NCBI RefSeq assembly: GCF_003610255.1
Contig: NZ_RAPS01000001.1
Coordinates: 558,001 to 622,000, forward strand
Reading direction: 5' to 3'
Length of the DNA: 64,000 nucleotides
DNA from: Streptomyces sp. TLI_171
GTDB taxonomy: Bacteria > Actinomycetota > Actinomycetes > Streptomycetales > Streptomycetaceae
The position numbers were made by a program, and so were the translations under genes. The notes below the pieces were generated by a model, which ran no database searches, had not been told where the DNA came from, and saw nothing but the letters and a program-made list of their open reading frames with translations. Shown one piece after another: positions 10,657 to 19,924 of the stretch; position 1 is the stretch's first letter, and each line of letters opens with the position of its first letter.

Positions 10657-11220
10657 CTAGCGGTCCACGCGGTAGCGGAGGGCGACGACCTTCGAGGGGA
10701 AGGTGCGGGTCTCGACGAGGTCGAGGTCGACCCGGCGTTCGTGCCGGGGGAAGAACGGGGTTCCGCCGCCGACCAGTACGGGGTGGACGCGGGGCCGGTA
10801 CTCGTCGATCAGGCCCAGGTCTGCCGCCTGGACGGCGAGGGCGGCGCCGCCGATCGCGATGTCGCCCTCCCCCGGCTCGGCCCGAAGCCGCTCGATCTCC
10901 TCCGCCAGGCTGCCGGAGGCCAGCCGGGCGTTGCCCTGGACCGACGAGAGCGTGCTGGAGAAGACCACCTTGGGGAGCGCCCTCCACAGCGCGGCGAACT
11001 CCCGCGTGGAGAAGTCGAGCGACGGACTCTGCTCGACGCCCTCCCAGTACAGCATCGCCTCGTACAGCCGCCGCCCCAGCAGGTGCACGCCGAGGGCCCG
11101 CACCTCCTCGGTGGCGAAGCGGAAGAACTCCTCGTCGGGGGCGGTCCAGTTGAAGCCGCCGTCCGGCCCGACGACGTAGCCGTCGAGCGAGACGCCCATC
11201 GCGTAGGTCACACTGCGCAT
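10657..11220 (-). CDS. Dihydrofolate reductase/RibD-C family protein
   Basis: A 187-aa protein with the DHFR-like fold used by RibD C-terminal reductases: N-terminal SLDGYVVGPDG, LLGRRLYEAM, the GGAALAVQAADLGLIDEYR block and a final HPVLVGGGTPFF. Such stand-alone homologues are predicted NADPH-dependent reductases of unknown substrate, not the housekeeping DHFR. Start taken at ATG 11220; an adjacent GTG at 11223 is equally compatible with the upstream AAAGG. The ~155 bases before the next gene on the other side show nothing. Confidence 0.85.
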   Translation of the reverse strand: MRSVTYAMGVSLDGYVVGPDGGFNWTAPDEEFFRFATEEVRALGVHLLGRRLYEAMLYWEGVEQSPSLDFSTREFAALWRALPKVVFSSTLSSVQGNARLASGSLAEEIERLRAEPGEGDIAIGGAALAVQAADLGLIDEYRPRVHPVLVGGGTPFFPRHERRVDLDLVETRTFPSKVVALRYRVDR

Positions 11221-11290
11221 CACGAGCCTTTCTCGGTACCGGATGTGACGGTACGTCGGGCGGTGGCAGCGGGACGCGTCGCGACGCGCG

Positions 11291-12151
11291 CTACCGGCGG
11301 ACGGCCGAGATCAGGCCGCCGTGCTGCTCCGCGCGCTGGGGCGGGGCGGTGAGCGGGCGGCCGTAGGCGGCGGCGCGCTCGCGCAGGGTGTGGGTCTCGG
11401 CTTCCCAGCCGTGGCCGGCCAGCCAGGCGACCGGGTCGTCGGGCATCTCGGAGACCCACAGGGAGGCCGCCGATCCGGGCGCGGCGTCCGCGGCGTAGCG
11501 TTCGAGCACGCCGCGCGAGCCGAGGGTCAGTCCCAGCCGGCTGCCGGCGGCGGACCGGGCGCCGATCCGGGTCAGCAGGAGTTCGACCGCGTCCTCGGGC
11601 AGGTAGATCAGCAGTCCTTCGGCGATCCAGGCGGTGGGCGCGGCCGGGTCGTGGCCCGCGGCGGCCAGGGCGCTCGGCCAGTCGTCCCGCAGGTCGACGG
11701 CGACGGTGATGCGCTCGCAGCGCGGGACGGCCCGCTCCTGGCGCAGCACGGCGGCCTTGAAGTCCAGGGGGGCGGCGGTGTCGACCTCGAACAGGCGGGT
11801 GCCCGCGGGCCAGTCGGTCCGGAAGGCGCGGCTGTCCATGCCGGCGCCGAGCAGGACGACCTGCCGCACGCCGGCCGAGGAGGCCTGGTGCAGCAGGTCG
11901 TCGAGGAACTTCGTCCGGATGACGATGGACGCCGACACGGCGAGTCGTCGGCGGCGCGCCGCCTCGTCGTCGTCGGGCCGGGGCGGCGGGGTGGGCCACA
12001 GGCCGCCGGCGGCGGCGAAGGCGTGGGCCAGCGGGTCGCGGAACAGTGGGTTCTCGCGCGCGGTCTCCAGCGCCCGCACCCGGGCCACCCCTACGGCGGT
12101 GGCCCAGACTCCGGACGGCTGTACCCGGTCCTGTTCCTGTTCATCGGTCAC
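11291..12151 (-). CDS. SAM-dependent methyltransferase (TIGR00027/LCMT-like)
   Basis: A 286-aa class I methyltransferase of the family related to leucine carboxyl methyltransferases. Motifs: N-terminal TAVGVARVRALE, SIVIRTKFLDDLL, the SAM-binding VVLLGAGMDSRAFR, the acidic FEVDTAAPLDFKAAVL, then WIAEGLLIYLP. The family typically methylates small-molecule or peptide carboxylates in actinobacteria; the substrate here is unknown. Start is GTG at 12151, in frame with the conserved N-terminus; no alternative ATG is in frame. Confidence 0.85.
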   Translation of the reverse strand: MTDEQEQDRVQPSGVWATAVGVARVRALETARENPLFRDPLAHAFAAAGGLWPTPPPRPDDDEAARRRRLAVSASIVIRTKFLDDLLHQASSAGVRQVVLLGAGMDSRAFRTDWPAGTRLFEVDTAAPLDFKAAVLRQERAVPRCERITVAVDLRDDWPSALAAAGHDPAAPTAWIAEGLLIYLPEDAVELLLTRIGARSAAGSRLGLTLGSRGVLERYAADAAPGSAASLWVSEMPDDPVAWLAGHGWEAETHTLRERAAAYGRPLTAPPQRAEQHGGLISAVRR

Positions 12152-12240
12152 CGGGCAAGCCTAGACCGGCTGGTGCCGGTGTCCGCGGGGCTCGGCGTCC
12201 TGTCCGGCCCGGGAAGGCCCGCACGGGCGCGGTCCGCTGA

Positions 12241-12423
12241 CTACTCGTCGTCGGTGGGTTCGTCGGCGCCGAGGCCCATCCGCTGCTCCGCCTGCTGCTG
12301 GGCCTTGTCGACCTGGTCGGTGTACTTGCCTCCGGTCTTCTCGTTCACCTGCTCCTCCGCGGTGTCGCTGACGTCCTTGGCCTTGTCCTTGGCCTGGTCC
12401 TTGAACCGGTCGAAGATGCCCAT
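12241..12423 (-). CDS. Small MT0933-like antitoxin family protein
   Basis: A 60-aa, very hydrophilic helical protein: MGIFDRFKDQAKDKAKD, then a Lys/Asp/Gln-rich tail ending in acidic residues. This matches the pattern of the MT0933/Rv0909-like antitoxin family, though no adjacent toxin gene is present, and in Streptomyces these are common orphan stress proteins. GGGAGGT six bases before the ATG is a clear ribosome site. Confidence 0.75.
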   Translation of the reverse strand: MGIFDRFKDQAKDKAKDVSDTAEEQVNEKTGGKYTDQVDKAQQQAEQRMGLGADEPTDDE

Positions 12424-12527
12424 GGCCGACCTCCCTGGTCGATTGGTTGGGGTGTTCCTCCCATCCAAGGTGCTCGGCGGCGGTCCGGCACCGCCGCCTG
12501 GGCCGTTCAGCCGCAGGGCGCCGTTTT

Positions 12528-13343
12528 TCAGGGCCGGGCGGGCGCCGCCGAGTCCTGGGTCCAGAACTGGGCGAGGGCTCCTTCGCGGTAGGGGGCGGGG
12601 CTGACGCTGAGGTCGCCGGAGAAGGGGCGGTCCAGGACGAAGACCAGCAGCAGGCTGAAGCCGACCAGCCCGGCGACCGAGGCGACGAACAGGACCTGGA
12701 CCCGGAGCTTGCGCAGGCCGTAGAGGAAGGTCAGCGGGATCAGGACCAGGGCGCCGCCGAAGGCCAGCGCCTGGAGCAGCGGCGGCAGTTCGCGGCGCGC
12801 CATGGTGATGCGGGCGCGGCGCTGGGACGCGACGTCGTTGAGGTGGTCGACGGCCTGCTCGTAGAAGACCTGCTCGGCCTGGCCCTGCGGGTCGTAGGTC
12901 TGGAGGGCGGTGTAGGCGTCCTGCAGGTGGACCTCGGTGGCGCCGTAGCTGGGGTCTCCCGTGCGCATGCGGGGCCACTGGTCCTCGACGACGGCGTGGA
13001 CGTAGCCGCTCAGGGCGGAGTCGAGCCGGGCCCGGATCGGGTCGGGGAACGCGGTGGCGTCCCGGGCGATGAGTGCGGTGTCGGTGGCCTCGGCGGCCAC
13101 GATGGTCTGGGCGTCCTCGAGTTGGGTCCACAGGGTGACGATCACGAACGCCAGGATGATGCCGTAGATGGCGCCGAACATGCCGAGGGTCACGCCGACC
13201 ATGTCGTTGTGCTCCCCGCGGGCCAGCGACGGGTGTCTGCGGCGCAGCAGCACGCTGCCGGCGACGGCCAGCAGGACGGTTGCGCCGACGGCGACGACGG
13301 CCAGCGTGGTGGTGCTGAGGTGGTTGAGGAGCCAGAGCGACAT
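12528..13343 (-). CDS. DUF4239 (bestrophin-like) membrane protein
   Basis: A 271-aa membrane protein with two N-terminal transmembrane segments (LSTTTLAVVAVGATVLLAV and GVTLGMFGAIYGIILAFVIV). A soluble helical central region follows (~70-185), then two further C-terminal membrane segments. This arrangement matches DUF4239, a family distantly related to bestrophin-type channels; transport activity is not shown. Starts at ATG 13343 directly before the first membrane segment. Separated from the alpha-glucan block by a terminator. Confidence 0.78.
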   Translation of the reverse strand: MSLWLLNHLSTTTLAVVAVGATVLLAVAGSVLLRRRHPSLARGEHNDMVGVTLGMFGAIYGIILAFVIVTLWTQLEDAQTIVAAEATDTALIARDATAFPDPIRARLDSALSGYVHAVVEDQWPRMRTGDPSYGATEVHLQDAYTALQTYDPQGQAEQVFYEQAVDHLNDVASQRRARITMARRELPPLLQALAFGGALVLIPLTFLYGLRKLRVQVLFVASVAGLVGFSLLLVFVLDRPFSGDLSVSPAPYREGALAQFWTQDSAAPARP

Positions 13344-13410
13344 GGGGCTGGAGTCTATTTCGGTCGCAGCCGCTCCCGATCGGCGCTTCCAAGGGCCGCT
13401 TCGGGTGTGC

Positions 13411-13446
13411 GCCGCGGCGTTCACTCCAGCGGGTGAACGCCGCGGC
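13411..13446 (-). terminator. Terminator after GH13 gene
   Basis: A perfect 14-bp stem (GCCGCGGCGTTCAC arm, 8-base loop) lies 31 bases past the GH13 stop on the minus strand. It closes the alpha-glucan gene block. Confidence 0.8.
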
Positions 13447-13476
13447 GGGGCAGTGACGGGTGGGGGTGAGGGTCCG

Positions 13477-15138
13477 TCAGTTGCCGGTCGTGGGCAGCCG
13501 GAGCCAGGCGGTGGTGTCGGGGGGCAGCAGGTCTCCGTCGAGCGGGGCGCTGGCGAGCAGGAGGGTGCTGCCGGTGGGGAGGGCCGTCGGCCGGTCGGTG
13601 AAGTTGACCAGGCAGGCGAAGGCGCCGTCGCGGGTGAAGGCGAGGACGCCGGGGTCGGCGGGGAGCCAGTCGAGGCTCTCGGGCAGCGTGGCGAGGTCGG
13701 TGCGGCGCAGGCGCAGGGCGGTGCGGTAGAGGGTCAGCGCGGAGTGCGGGTCGGCGCTCTGCGCGGCGACGCTCCGGCCGGCCCAGTCGGCGGGCTGCGG
13801 GAGCCAGGGCACGGCCGCGCCTTCGGGGGAGAAACCGAACGGGGCGTCAGAACCGGCCCAGGGCAGGGGGACGCGGCAGCCGTCGCGACCGCGGTCGGCG
13901 CCGCCGGAGCGGGCGAAGGTCGGGTCCTGGATCAGGTGGTCGGGGAGGTCCTCGACCTCGCCGAGGGCGAGTTCGTCGCCCTGGTAGACGTAGACGCCGC
14001 CGGGCAGGGCCATGGTGAGCAGGGCGGCGGCGCGGGCGCGGCGCAGGCCGAGTGCGGGGTCGGTGGGGGCGCCGAGCCGCTTGTCGCCCATGTCGAAGGA
14101 GGTGTCGGCGCGGCCGTAGCGGGTGACGTGGCGGATGGTGTCGTGGTTGGAGAGCACCCAGGTCGGCGGGGCGCCGACCTCGGCGTGGGCGGCGAGGGTG
14201 CCGTCGACGACGCCGCGGACGGCGTCGTGTTCCCAGGCGCAGCACAGGAACTCGAAGTTGAAGGCGGAGTGCAGCTCGTCGGGGCGCAGGTAGCGGGCGA
14301 ACTGCTGGGGGGTGGGGAGCCAGACCTCGCCGACGAAGGCCCGCTCGCCCGGGTAGCCGTCGGTGATCTTCCGCCAGGAGCGGTAGATGTCGTGGACGGT
14401 GTCGACGTCCTGGTAGGGCAGGTCGGTGGGGTCGGGGGCGGGTCCGGCGTCGGGCAGGCCGGGCTTCTTGGCGAGGCCGTGGGCGACGTCGATGCGGAAG
14501 CCGTCGACGCCGCGGTCGAGCCAGAACCGCAGGACGTCCTCGAACTCGGCGCGGACTTCGGGGTGTTCCCAGTTGAGGTCGGGCTGCTCGGGGGCGAACA
14601 GGTGCAGGTACCAGTCGCCGGGGGTGCCGTCGGGGTCGACGCTGCGGGTCCAGGCGTTGCCGCCGAAGTACGACTGCCAGTCGTTGGGGGGCAGTTCGCC
14701 GTCCTTCCCCTTGCCGGGGAGGAACCAGAAGCGTTCGCGTTCCGGGGAGCCGGGGCCGGCCGCGAGGGCCTGCCGGAACCACGGGTGCTGGTCGGAGCAG
14801 TGGTTGGGGACCAGGTCGACGATGACGCGCAGGCCGTGGTCGTGGGCGTCGACGATGAGGTCCTGGGCTTCTGCGAGGGTGCCGAACAGCGGGTCGATGT
14901 CGCGGTAGTCGGCGACGTCGTAGCCGCCGTCGGCCATCGGGGACAGGTACCAGGGGTTGAACCAGAGGGCGTCCACTCCGAGGTCGCGCAGGTAGGGCAG
15001 GCGGCTGCGCACGCCCGCGAGGTCGCCGACGCCGTCGCCGTTGCCGTCGGCGAAGCTTCGCACGTAGACCTGGTAGATGGCGGCGGTGCGCCACCAGGGC
15101 CGGGTGGGGCGGTCGGTGGGCTTGCGCACGGGGGTCAC
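13477..15138 (-). CDS. GH13 alpha-glucosidase (AglA-like)
   Basis: A 553-aa cytoplasmic alpha-glucosidase that releases glucose from short alpha-glucosides. The GH13 barrel begins at IYQVYVRSFADGNGDGVGDL. Catalytic blocks: DLVPNH; GFRIDVAHG with the Asp nucleophile; FVGEVWLP with the acid/base Glu; VLSNHDT with the transition-state Asp. No signal peptide. GTG at 15138 is chosen because AAGGAG lies 9 bases upstream. Last gene of the alpha-glucan block; it would process oligosaccharides imported by the adjacent permeases. Confidence 0.93.
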   Translation of the reverse strand: MTPVRKPTDRPTRPWWRTAAIYQVYVRSFADGNGDGVGDLAGVRSRLPYLRDLGVDALWFNPWYLSPMADGGYDVADYRDIDPLFGTLAEAQDLIVDAHDHGLRVIVDLVPNHCSDQHPWFRQALAAGPGSPERERFWFLPGKGKDGELPPNDWQSYFGGNAWTRSVDPDGTPGDWYLHLFAPEQPDLNWEHPEVRAEFEDVLRFWLDRGVDGFRIDVAHGLAKKPGLPDAGPAPDPTDLPYQDVDTVHDIYRSWRKITDGYPGERAFVGEVWLPTPQQFARYLRPDELHSAFNFEFLCCAWEHDAVRGVVDGTLAAHAEVGAPPTWVLSNHDTIRHVTRYGRADTSFDMGDKRLGAPTDPALGLRRARAAALLTMALPGGVYVYQGDELALGEVEDLPDHLIQDPTFARSGGADRGRDGCRVPLPWAGSDAPFGFSPEGAAVPWLPQPADWAGRSVAAQSADPHSALTLYRTALRLRRTDLATLPESLDWLPADPGVLAFTRDGAFACLVNFTDRPTALPTGSTLLLASAPLDGDLLPPDTTAWLRLPTTGN

Positions 15139-15171
15139 GGGGGTGTTCTCCTTGTTCGTGGACGGGCCCGG

Positions 15172-15197
15172 GGCCCGCCCGCGGGTGCGGGCGGGCC
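15172..15197 (-). terminator. Hairpin between GH87-like and GH13 genes
   Basis: A perfect 11-bp stem (GGCCCGCCCGC arm, loop GGGT) sits between the two stop/start boundaries on the minus strand. It may reduce read-through from the secreted glucanase gene into the GH13 gene. Confidence 0.7.
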
Positions 15198-15236
15198 GGG
15201 CGGGTGGTCCCGTTCGGGACCGTGGTGCGGGCGGGG

Positions 15237-17831
15237 CTACCAGCCGCTGTTGCCGGTGCCGCGCTGGATGGTGAAGCCGCCGGTCACGTTCAGCGGGACG
15301 TCGGCGGTGGCGGTCACCGTGGTGCGGGAGAAGGTGCCGTGGCCGGCGGCGTTGCCCTCGATGCCGTTGTTTCCGGTCCTGGTGATGGTCAGTCCGTCGA
15401 CGCGCAGGTCGGCGATCTGCTTCTGCCAGGAGAGGAGGAGGCCGCTGTAGGTGGAGTCCTCGACGGTGTTGTCGTCGAGCACGACGGGGGTGGTGATGTC
15501 GCTCTGGTCGGCGTAGACCCACACCGCGCCGAGCTTGGAGTTCCAGTTGACTTCGAGGCTGCCGGTGCGGCGCAGCAGGTTGCCGGTGACCGTGGTGGCG
15601 CCGGTGAAGGGCTGGCCGAAGCGGGTGGAGACGGTGATGCCCGCGCCGGCGGTGACGGTGTCGGAGATCAGGTTGTGCTCGACGCTGTTGCCGCTGCCGC
15701 CGTACACGGCCGCGCCGTTGGCGAGGGAGGGCAGCTGCACGGTGTTGTTGCGGAACGCGCTGTTGGTGACGGCCGCGCCGTCGGACCACATGGCGAGGGC
15801 GTCGTCGCCGGTGCCGCGGATGCTGCTGTTGGAGACCACGGTGCTGTCCACCGCGCCGTGCAGGTTGACGCCGTCGGCGTAGGTGTTGCGGATGCGCAGG
15901 TCGCTGGCCTGCAGGCCCTTGGTCGGCGCGTTGATCCAGAGGCCGACCTTGGTGTGCTGGATCCACACGTTCCTGATGACGGATCCGGTGCCGAAGTCGC
16001 CTTCGATGCCGGCCTGGCCGCCGGCGTCGTCGCGGACGGTGTTCTGACCGTCGATCATCAGGTTCTCGACGGTGCTGGTGCCGCCGGTGCCGTACAGCCC
16101 GCCCTTGAGGCCGGTGCCGCGCAGCACGGTGTACCAGACGCCCGCGCCGCGCAGCTTCACGCCGGACAGGTTGACCCGGTCGGAGACGACGTAGCTGCCG
16201 GCCGGCAGGAACAGGCCCTTGCCCTGGCTCTTCGCGGTGGCCAGGGCGTTGTTGAGGGCCGCGGTGACGTCCTGGCTGCCGGGGGTGACGCCGAGGTCGG
16301 CGGCGGAGACGTACCCGGCGGGCAGGGTGCCGGCCACGCCGGTCAGTTCGGCCTCCACCAGGTCGACGGTGTAGGAGGCGGCGGTGTCGCCGGCGTCCTT
16401 CTGCAGGCGCAGCACGGTTCCGGCGGGCAGGGTGCGGCCGAGGGTGACCCGGGTCTCGTCGAAGAAGCGGTGGCCCTCGCCGTCTCCGGGATTGTTGGTG
16501 TACGGGTAGGCGCCGTAGACCCAGGCGTAACGGGAGGTCAGCTGCAGGTCGGGCAGGGCCTGGCCGTCGGCGTAGGCGCTGAGGGTGGCGTCGAGGCCCT
16601 TGCCGTCGCTGCTGTCGGGCAGCGCGTAGCGCAGGTTGAGGGCGTTGGCCGGGGCGGTGAGCCTGATCTCGACGTACTGGCCGGTGGCGGAGAGGGTGAC
16701 GGCGCTGCGGCCGGAGGCTTCCGAGGCGACGCTGAGGTAGGTGCGGTCGGGGGTGAGGACGGTGCCGTTGGTGGCGCCGGCCTCGGCCTCGTAGCCGGTG
16801 TACGGGAGGGTGGCGCCGACGCCGGTCGGGTCGGGGGTGCCGGAGCCGCTCGGCGACGGGCTGGGGTCGGCCGTGCCGGTCGGGGTGGCGGGGGTGAGGC
16901 TGTCGAGGTTGACGTTGCCGCTGTCGGCGGCGGTGAACTTCAGCGCGACGGTGTTGGCGCCCGCGGCGAAGCTGACGCTCTGTTGGACGGTCGCCCAGGT
17001 GTCCCAGTTCGCGGTGGCGGGCAGCGTCACCTGCCCGGCGGAGGCGCCGTTGACCAGCAGGGTCAGGGTTTTCGCGGAGCCGGTGCCGTTGGCGTACCGG
17101 ATGCTCACCGTGCCGCTGCCCGCGGCGGCGGAGGTGACGGCGAACGTGGTGGTGGCGTTGCCCTTGTTGCCGTCGGTGAAGCCGCCGACGAAACCGGTGC
17201 CGGTGTACCCGGCGTGGTCGGTGGCGGTGGCGGCGCCGCCGGCCAGGGTGGCGGACTCGGCCTCCAGGGCGCCGCCGGGCGTGCTGCCGCCGGTGGTGGC
17301 GGTCAGGTTGTCGAGGTTGACGTTGCCGCTGTCGGCGGCGGTGAACGCGTAGGCGACGGTGTTCGCGCCGCCGGTCAGGGTGACGGTCTGTTGGACGGTC
17401 GCCCAGGTGTCCCAGTTCGCGGTGGCGGGCAGCGTCACCTGCCCGGCGGAGGCGCCGTTGACCAGCAGGGTCAGGGTCTTGGCGGAGCCGGTGCCGTTGG
17501 CGTACCGGACGGCGACGGTGGCGGCCCCCGCGGTGGCGGCCTGCACGGTGAAGGAGGTCTTCGCCGCACCCTTGTTGCCGTCGGTGAAGCCGCCGACGAA
17601 GCCGGTGCCGGTGTACCCGGCGTGGTCGGTGGCGGTGGCGGCGCCGCCGGCCAGGGTGGCGGACTCGGCCTCCAGCACGACGGAGGCGGCCTGGGCGGCG
17701 CCGGGGGCGAGCGACCACAGGGCCAGGACCGCGACGACGGCGGCGGCCGCGGCGAGCGCGGTGGCCTTGCGGGCGGGGCGGGCGGCGCCGGTGGCGCGGC
17801 CGGTACGGGTGGTGCCGGGTGCACGGTACAC
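15237..17831 (-). CDS. Secreted CBM35x2-GH87-like alpha-1,3-glucanase (mycodextranase)
   Basis: An 864-aa secreted, modular enzyme predicted to cut alpha-1,3 linkages in mycodextran or fungal alpha-glucan. Residues ~20-49 are a Tat/Sec-like signal peptide. Two nearly identical CBM35-type modules (~52-180, ~188-313) both begin EAESATLAGGAATATDHAGY. A Pro/Ser/Gly linker and a beta-sandwich (~345-498) follow. A parallel beta-helix (~505-864) contains RNTYADGVN (Asp653) and GTGDDALAMWS (Asp676-677), resembling the GH87 catalytic aspartates. GTG at 17831 follows GGGAG. Family assignment rests on domain layout and motifs; a related beta-helix lyase is the main alternative. Confidence 0.82.
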   Translation of the reverse strand: MYRAPGTTRTGRATGAARPARKATALAAAAAVVAVLALWSLAPGAAQAASVVLEAESATLAGGAATATDHAGYTGTGFVGGFTDGNKGAAKTSFTVQAATAGAATVAVRYANGTGSAKTLTLLVNGASAGQVTLPATANWDTWATVQQTVTLTGGANTVAYAFTAADSGNVNLDNLTATTGGSTPGGALEAESATLAGGAATATDHAGYTGTGFVGGFTDGNKGNATTTFAVTSAAAGSGTVSIRYANGTGSAKTLTLLVNGASAGQVTLPATANWDTWATVQQSVSFAAGANTVALKFTAADSGNVNLDSLTPATPTGTADPSPSPSGSGTPDPTGVGATLPYTGYEAEAGATNGTVLTPDRTYLSVASEASGRSAVTLSATGQYVEIRLTAPANALNLRYALPDSSDGKGLDATLSAYADGQALPDLQLTSRYAWVYGAYPYTNNPGDGEGHRFFDETRVTLGRTLPAGTVLRLQKDAGDTAASYTVDLVEAELTGVAGTLPAGYVSAADLGVTPGSQDVTAALNNALATAKSQGKGLFLPAGSYVVSDRVNLSGVKLRGAGVWYTVLRGTGLKGGLYGTGGTSTVENLMIDGQNTVRDDAGGQAGIEGDFGTGSVIRNVWIQHTKVGLWINAPTKGLQASDLRIRNTYADGVNLHGAVDSTVVSNSSIRGTGDDALAMWSDGAAVTNSAFRNNTVQLPSLANGAAVYGGSGNSVEHNLISDTVTAGAGITVSTRFGQPFTGATTVTGNLLRRTGSLEVNWNSKLGAVWVYADQSDITTPVVLDDNTVEDSTYSGLLLSWQKQIADLRVDGLTITRTGNNGIEGNAAGHGTFSRTTVTATADVPLNVTGGFTIQRGTGNSGW

Positions 17832-17898
17832 GTGGGCTCCCGAAGGTGACCGGGGCGCGGGGGCTCCCGGTGTGGGGGTGGGGTGGGGGTGGGGCGGC

Positions 17899-17936
17899 GG
17901 CGCCGGCCGGGTCGAGCGGCTGCTTCGGCCGGCGCC
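17899..17936 (-). promoter_or_regulatory. Intergenic hairpin between permease and glucanase genes
   Basis: A perfect 11-bp stem (GGCGCCGGCCG arm, 16-base loop) in the 210-base gap between the MalG-type permease and the glucanase. It may be a terminator or an RNA-stabilising stem giving different expression of transport and enzyme genes. Confidence 0.55.
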
Positions 17937-18041
17937 GGGTCGGTGGGGCGGCCGCCGTCCCCGGGAGGTCGGCGCCGGGGTGGGCGGCATGCGTGCGGAA
18001 CGGGCCGGGGGCGATGTCGGTCGTCCTGTCGCGGGCGGGTT

Positions 18042-18932
18042 TCAGCCCTTGAGGCTGCCCGCGGTCAGGCCCGCCATGATGTGCCGCTGGAAGACCAGGA
18101 AGATCACCAGCAGCGGGATGCTGGCCATCGCCATGCCGGCCAGCAGCTGGTTGGCGGGCATGTCGTTGGCGAGGGTGTTGAGGGCGACCGTGATCGGCTG
18201 GCCCCTGGGGTCGGGCAGCGTCAGCAGCGGCCACAGGAAGTCCTTCCAGACCCCGACCACCGCGAAGATGGACACCACCGCGAGCACCGGGCGGGCCAGC
18301 GGCAGGACGACGTGCGCCAGGATCCGCAGGTTGCCCGCGCCGTCGATCCGGGCGGCATCGATCAGCTCCTCCGGGATCTGGTCGAAGAACCGTTTCAGGA
18401 CGAAGATGTTGAAGGCGTTGGCGCAGGCGGGCAGCCAGATCGCGAACGGCGTGTTGATCAGGTTGACGTGGATCAGCGGGATGTCCACCACCGTCAGGTA
18501 GGTGGGCACCAGCAGCGCGGACACCGGCAGCATCAGGGTGGCCAGCATCATCGCGAGCACCACGTTGCCCAGCACCGGCCGCAGTTTGGACAGCGCGTAC
18601 GCCGCACAGACGTCCACCACCAGTTGGAACAGCAGGGCGCCGGCGGCCAGCAGCAGGGTGTTGAGGAAGTAGCGGCTCAGGCCGGTGCTGCTCCACGCCT
18701 GGGTGTAGCTCTCGGGATGGAAGCTCTGCGGGATCAGCGCGGGGTCGGGTTGGGCGAGTTCGGCGGAGGACTTCAGCGCCCCGGAGACCATCCAGTACAG
18801 CGGGAAGACGAACGCGGCGGTGAAAGTGACCAGGACGGTGCCCAGCACGGTCCGGTAGAGCGCGCGCCCGAGCGGGCGGTCGAGCTCGGCCGGGGCGATG
18901 AGGGTGCGGGCCGGGGAGTCGGCGGTGGCCAT
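18042..18932 (-). CDS. ABC sugar transporter permease, MalG type
   Basis: A 296-aa inner-membrane permease with six predicted transmembrane segments (first: VTFTAAFVFPLYWMVSGALK). The cytoplasmic EAA loop EELIDAARIDGAGNLRI contacts the ATPase. It would pair with the MalF-type permease whose stop lies 12 bases upstream. No ATPase gene is present in the block; Streptomyces sugar importers normally share the multi-purpose ATPase MsiK. The substrate is inferred to be an alpha-gluco-oligosaccharide from the flanking GH87-like and GH13 enzymes. Confidence 0.93.
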   Translation of the reverse strand: MATADSPARTLIAPAELDRPLGRALYRTVLGTVLVTFTAAFVFPLYWMVSGALKSSAELAQPDPALIPQSFHPESYTQAWSSTGLSRYFLNTLLLAAGALLFQLVVDVCAAYALSKLRPVLGNVVLAMMLATLMLPVSALLVPTYLTVVDIPLIHVNLINTPFAIWLPACANAFNIFVLKRFFDQIPEELIDAARIDGAGNLRILAHVVLPLARPVLAVVSIFAVVGVWKDFLWPLLTLPDPRGQPITVALNTLANDMPANQLLAGMAMASIPLLVIFLVFQRHIMAGLTAGSLKG

Positions 18933-18944
18933 GGCGGGTTCCTC

Positions 18945-19901
18945 TCAGCCCTTGGAGCGGGTCAGGCGCAGGTAGAGGCCGGCGAAGGCGCCGAGGACCA
19001 CGAACAGGACGGTGCTCATCGCGCTGGCCAGGCCGAAGTCGTTGTAGACGAAGGCGTACCGGTAGAGCAGCAGCAGGACGGTCACGGTGGCGTCGTTCGG
19101 GCCGCCGCCGGTGAGCACGAACGGCTCGATGAACACCTGCATGGTGCCGATCACCTGCAGCAGCAGCGTGATCAGCAGGATGAAGCGCATCTGCGGGATC
19201 GTCACGTGCCACAGCCGCTGCCGGATCGACGCGCCGTCCAGTTGCGCGGCCTCGTAGAGCTCGCCGGGCACGCCCTGCAGCGCGGCGAGGTAGATCAGCG
19301 TCGTGGTGCCCATGTTGGCCCAGGTGGAGACCAGGACCAGCGACAGCATCGACAGGTTCTCCGACTCCAGCCACTGCTGCGGCGGCAGGTGCAGGACCGC
19401 CAGCGCGTGGTTGAACAGGCCGGGGCCCGGGTCGTAGAACCAGCGCCACAGCAGCACGGTGACGATCGGCGGCAGCATCACCGGCAGGTAGACGGTCATC
19501 CGCAGGTAGGCGCGGCCGTGGCGCAGTTCGTTGAGCACGATCGCGGTGACGAACGGGGCGGCGAAGCCGAACACCAGCGCCAGCGCGGTGAACCAGAGGG
19601 TGTTGCGCCAGGCGGTGAGGAACAGCGGGTCGTCGAACAGGCGCTGGAAGTTGTCCAGGCCCACCCAGGTGGCCGGCTGGGCGAAGTTGACCTGCTGGAA
19701 GCTCAGCAGGAACCCGCGGACGATCGGGTACCAGGAGAACAGCGCGAACGCGAGGATGCCACCGGCCAGGAACAGGTACCCGGCGAGGTTGTCGGCGATC
19801 CGCCGGCGCAGCGCCGCCCGGTGCGGGGCGGGGGCCGGTGCGGGGGCGGCGGCGGGCCGCTGCCGGGTGCGGCGCGGTGCGCCGACGGTGTCGACCTTCA
19901 T
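18945..19901 (-). CDS. ABC sugar transporter permease, MalF type
   Basis: A 318-aa inner-membrane permease. After a Pro/Ala-rich cytoplasmic N-terminus there are about six transmembrane segments (first: LAGYLFLAGGILAFALFSWY). The EAA-type loop reads GELYEAAQLDGASIRQRLW. It lies 23 bases after the binding-protein gene and 12 before the second permease, so they share a transcript. With its frameshifted partner, the importer as a whole may be non-functional unless the shift is a sequence error. Confidence 0.93.
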   Translation of the reverse strand: MKVDTVGAPRRTRQRPAAAPAPAPAPHRAALRRRIADNLAGYLFLAGGILAFALFSWYPIVRGFLLSFQQVNFAQPATWVGLDNFQRLFDDPLFLTAWRNTLWFTALALVFGFAAPFVTAIVLNELRHGRAYLRMTVYLPVMLPPIVTVLLWRWFYDPGPGLFNHALAVLHLPPQQWLESENLSMLSLVLVSTWANMGTTTLIYLAALQGVPGELYEAAQLDGASIRQRLWHVTIPQMRFILLITLLLQVIGTMQVFIEPFVLTGGGPNDATVTVLLLLYRYAFVYNDFGLASAMSTVLFVVLGAFAGLYLRLTRSKG

Positions 19902-19924
19902 GGGGATGGGCTTTCCGCTCGGGC

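Noticed and set aside
13477..19449. A minus-strand frame open for nearly 6 kb
   Set aside because: Only 13477-15138 has GH13 motifs and a ribosome site. Upstream the frame translates to Arg/His/Pro-rich text that is a shadow of the glucanase and permease genes, caused by GC3 bias.
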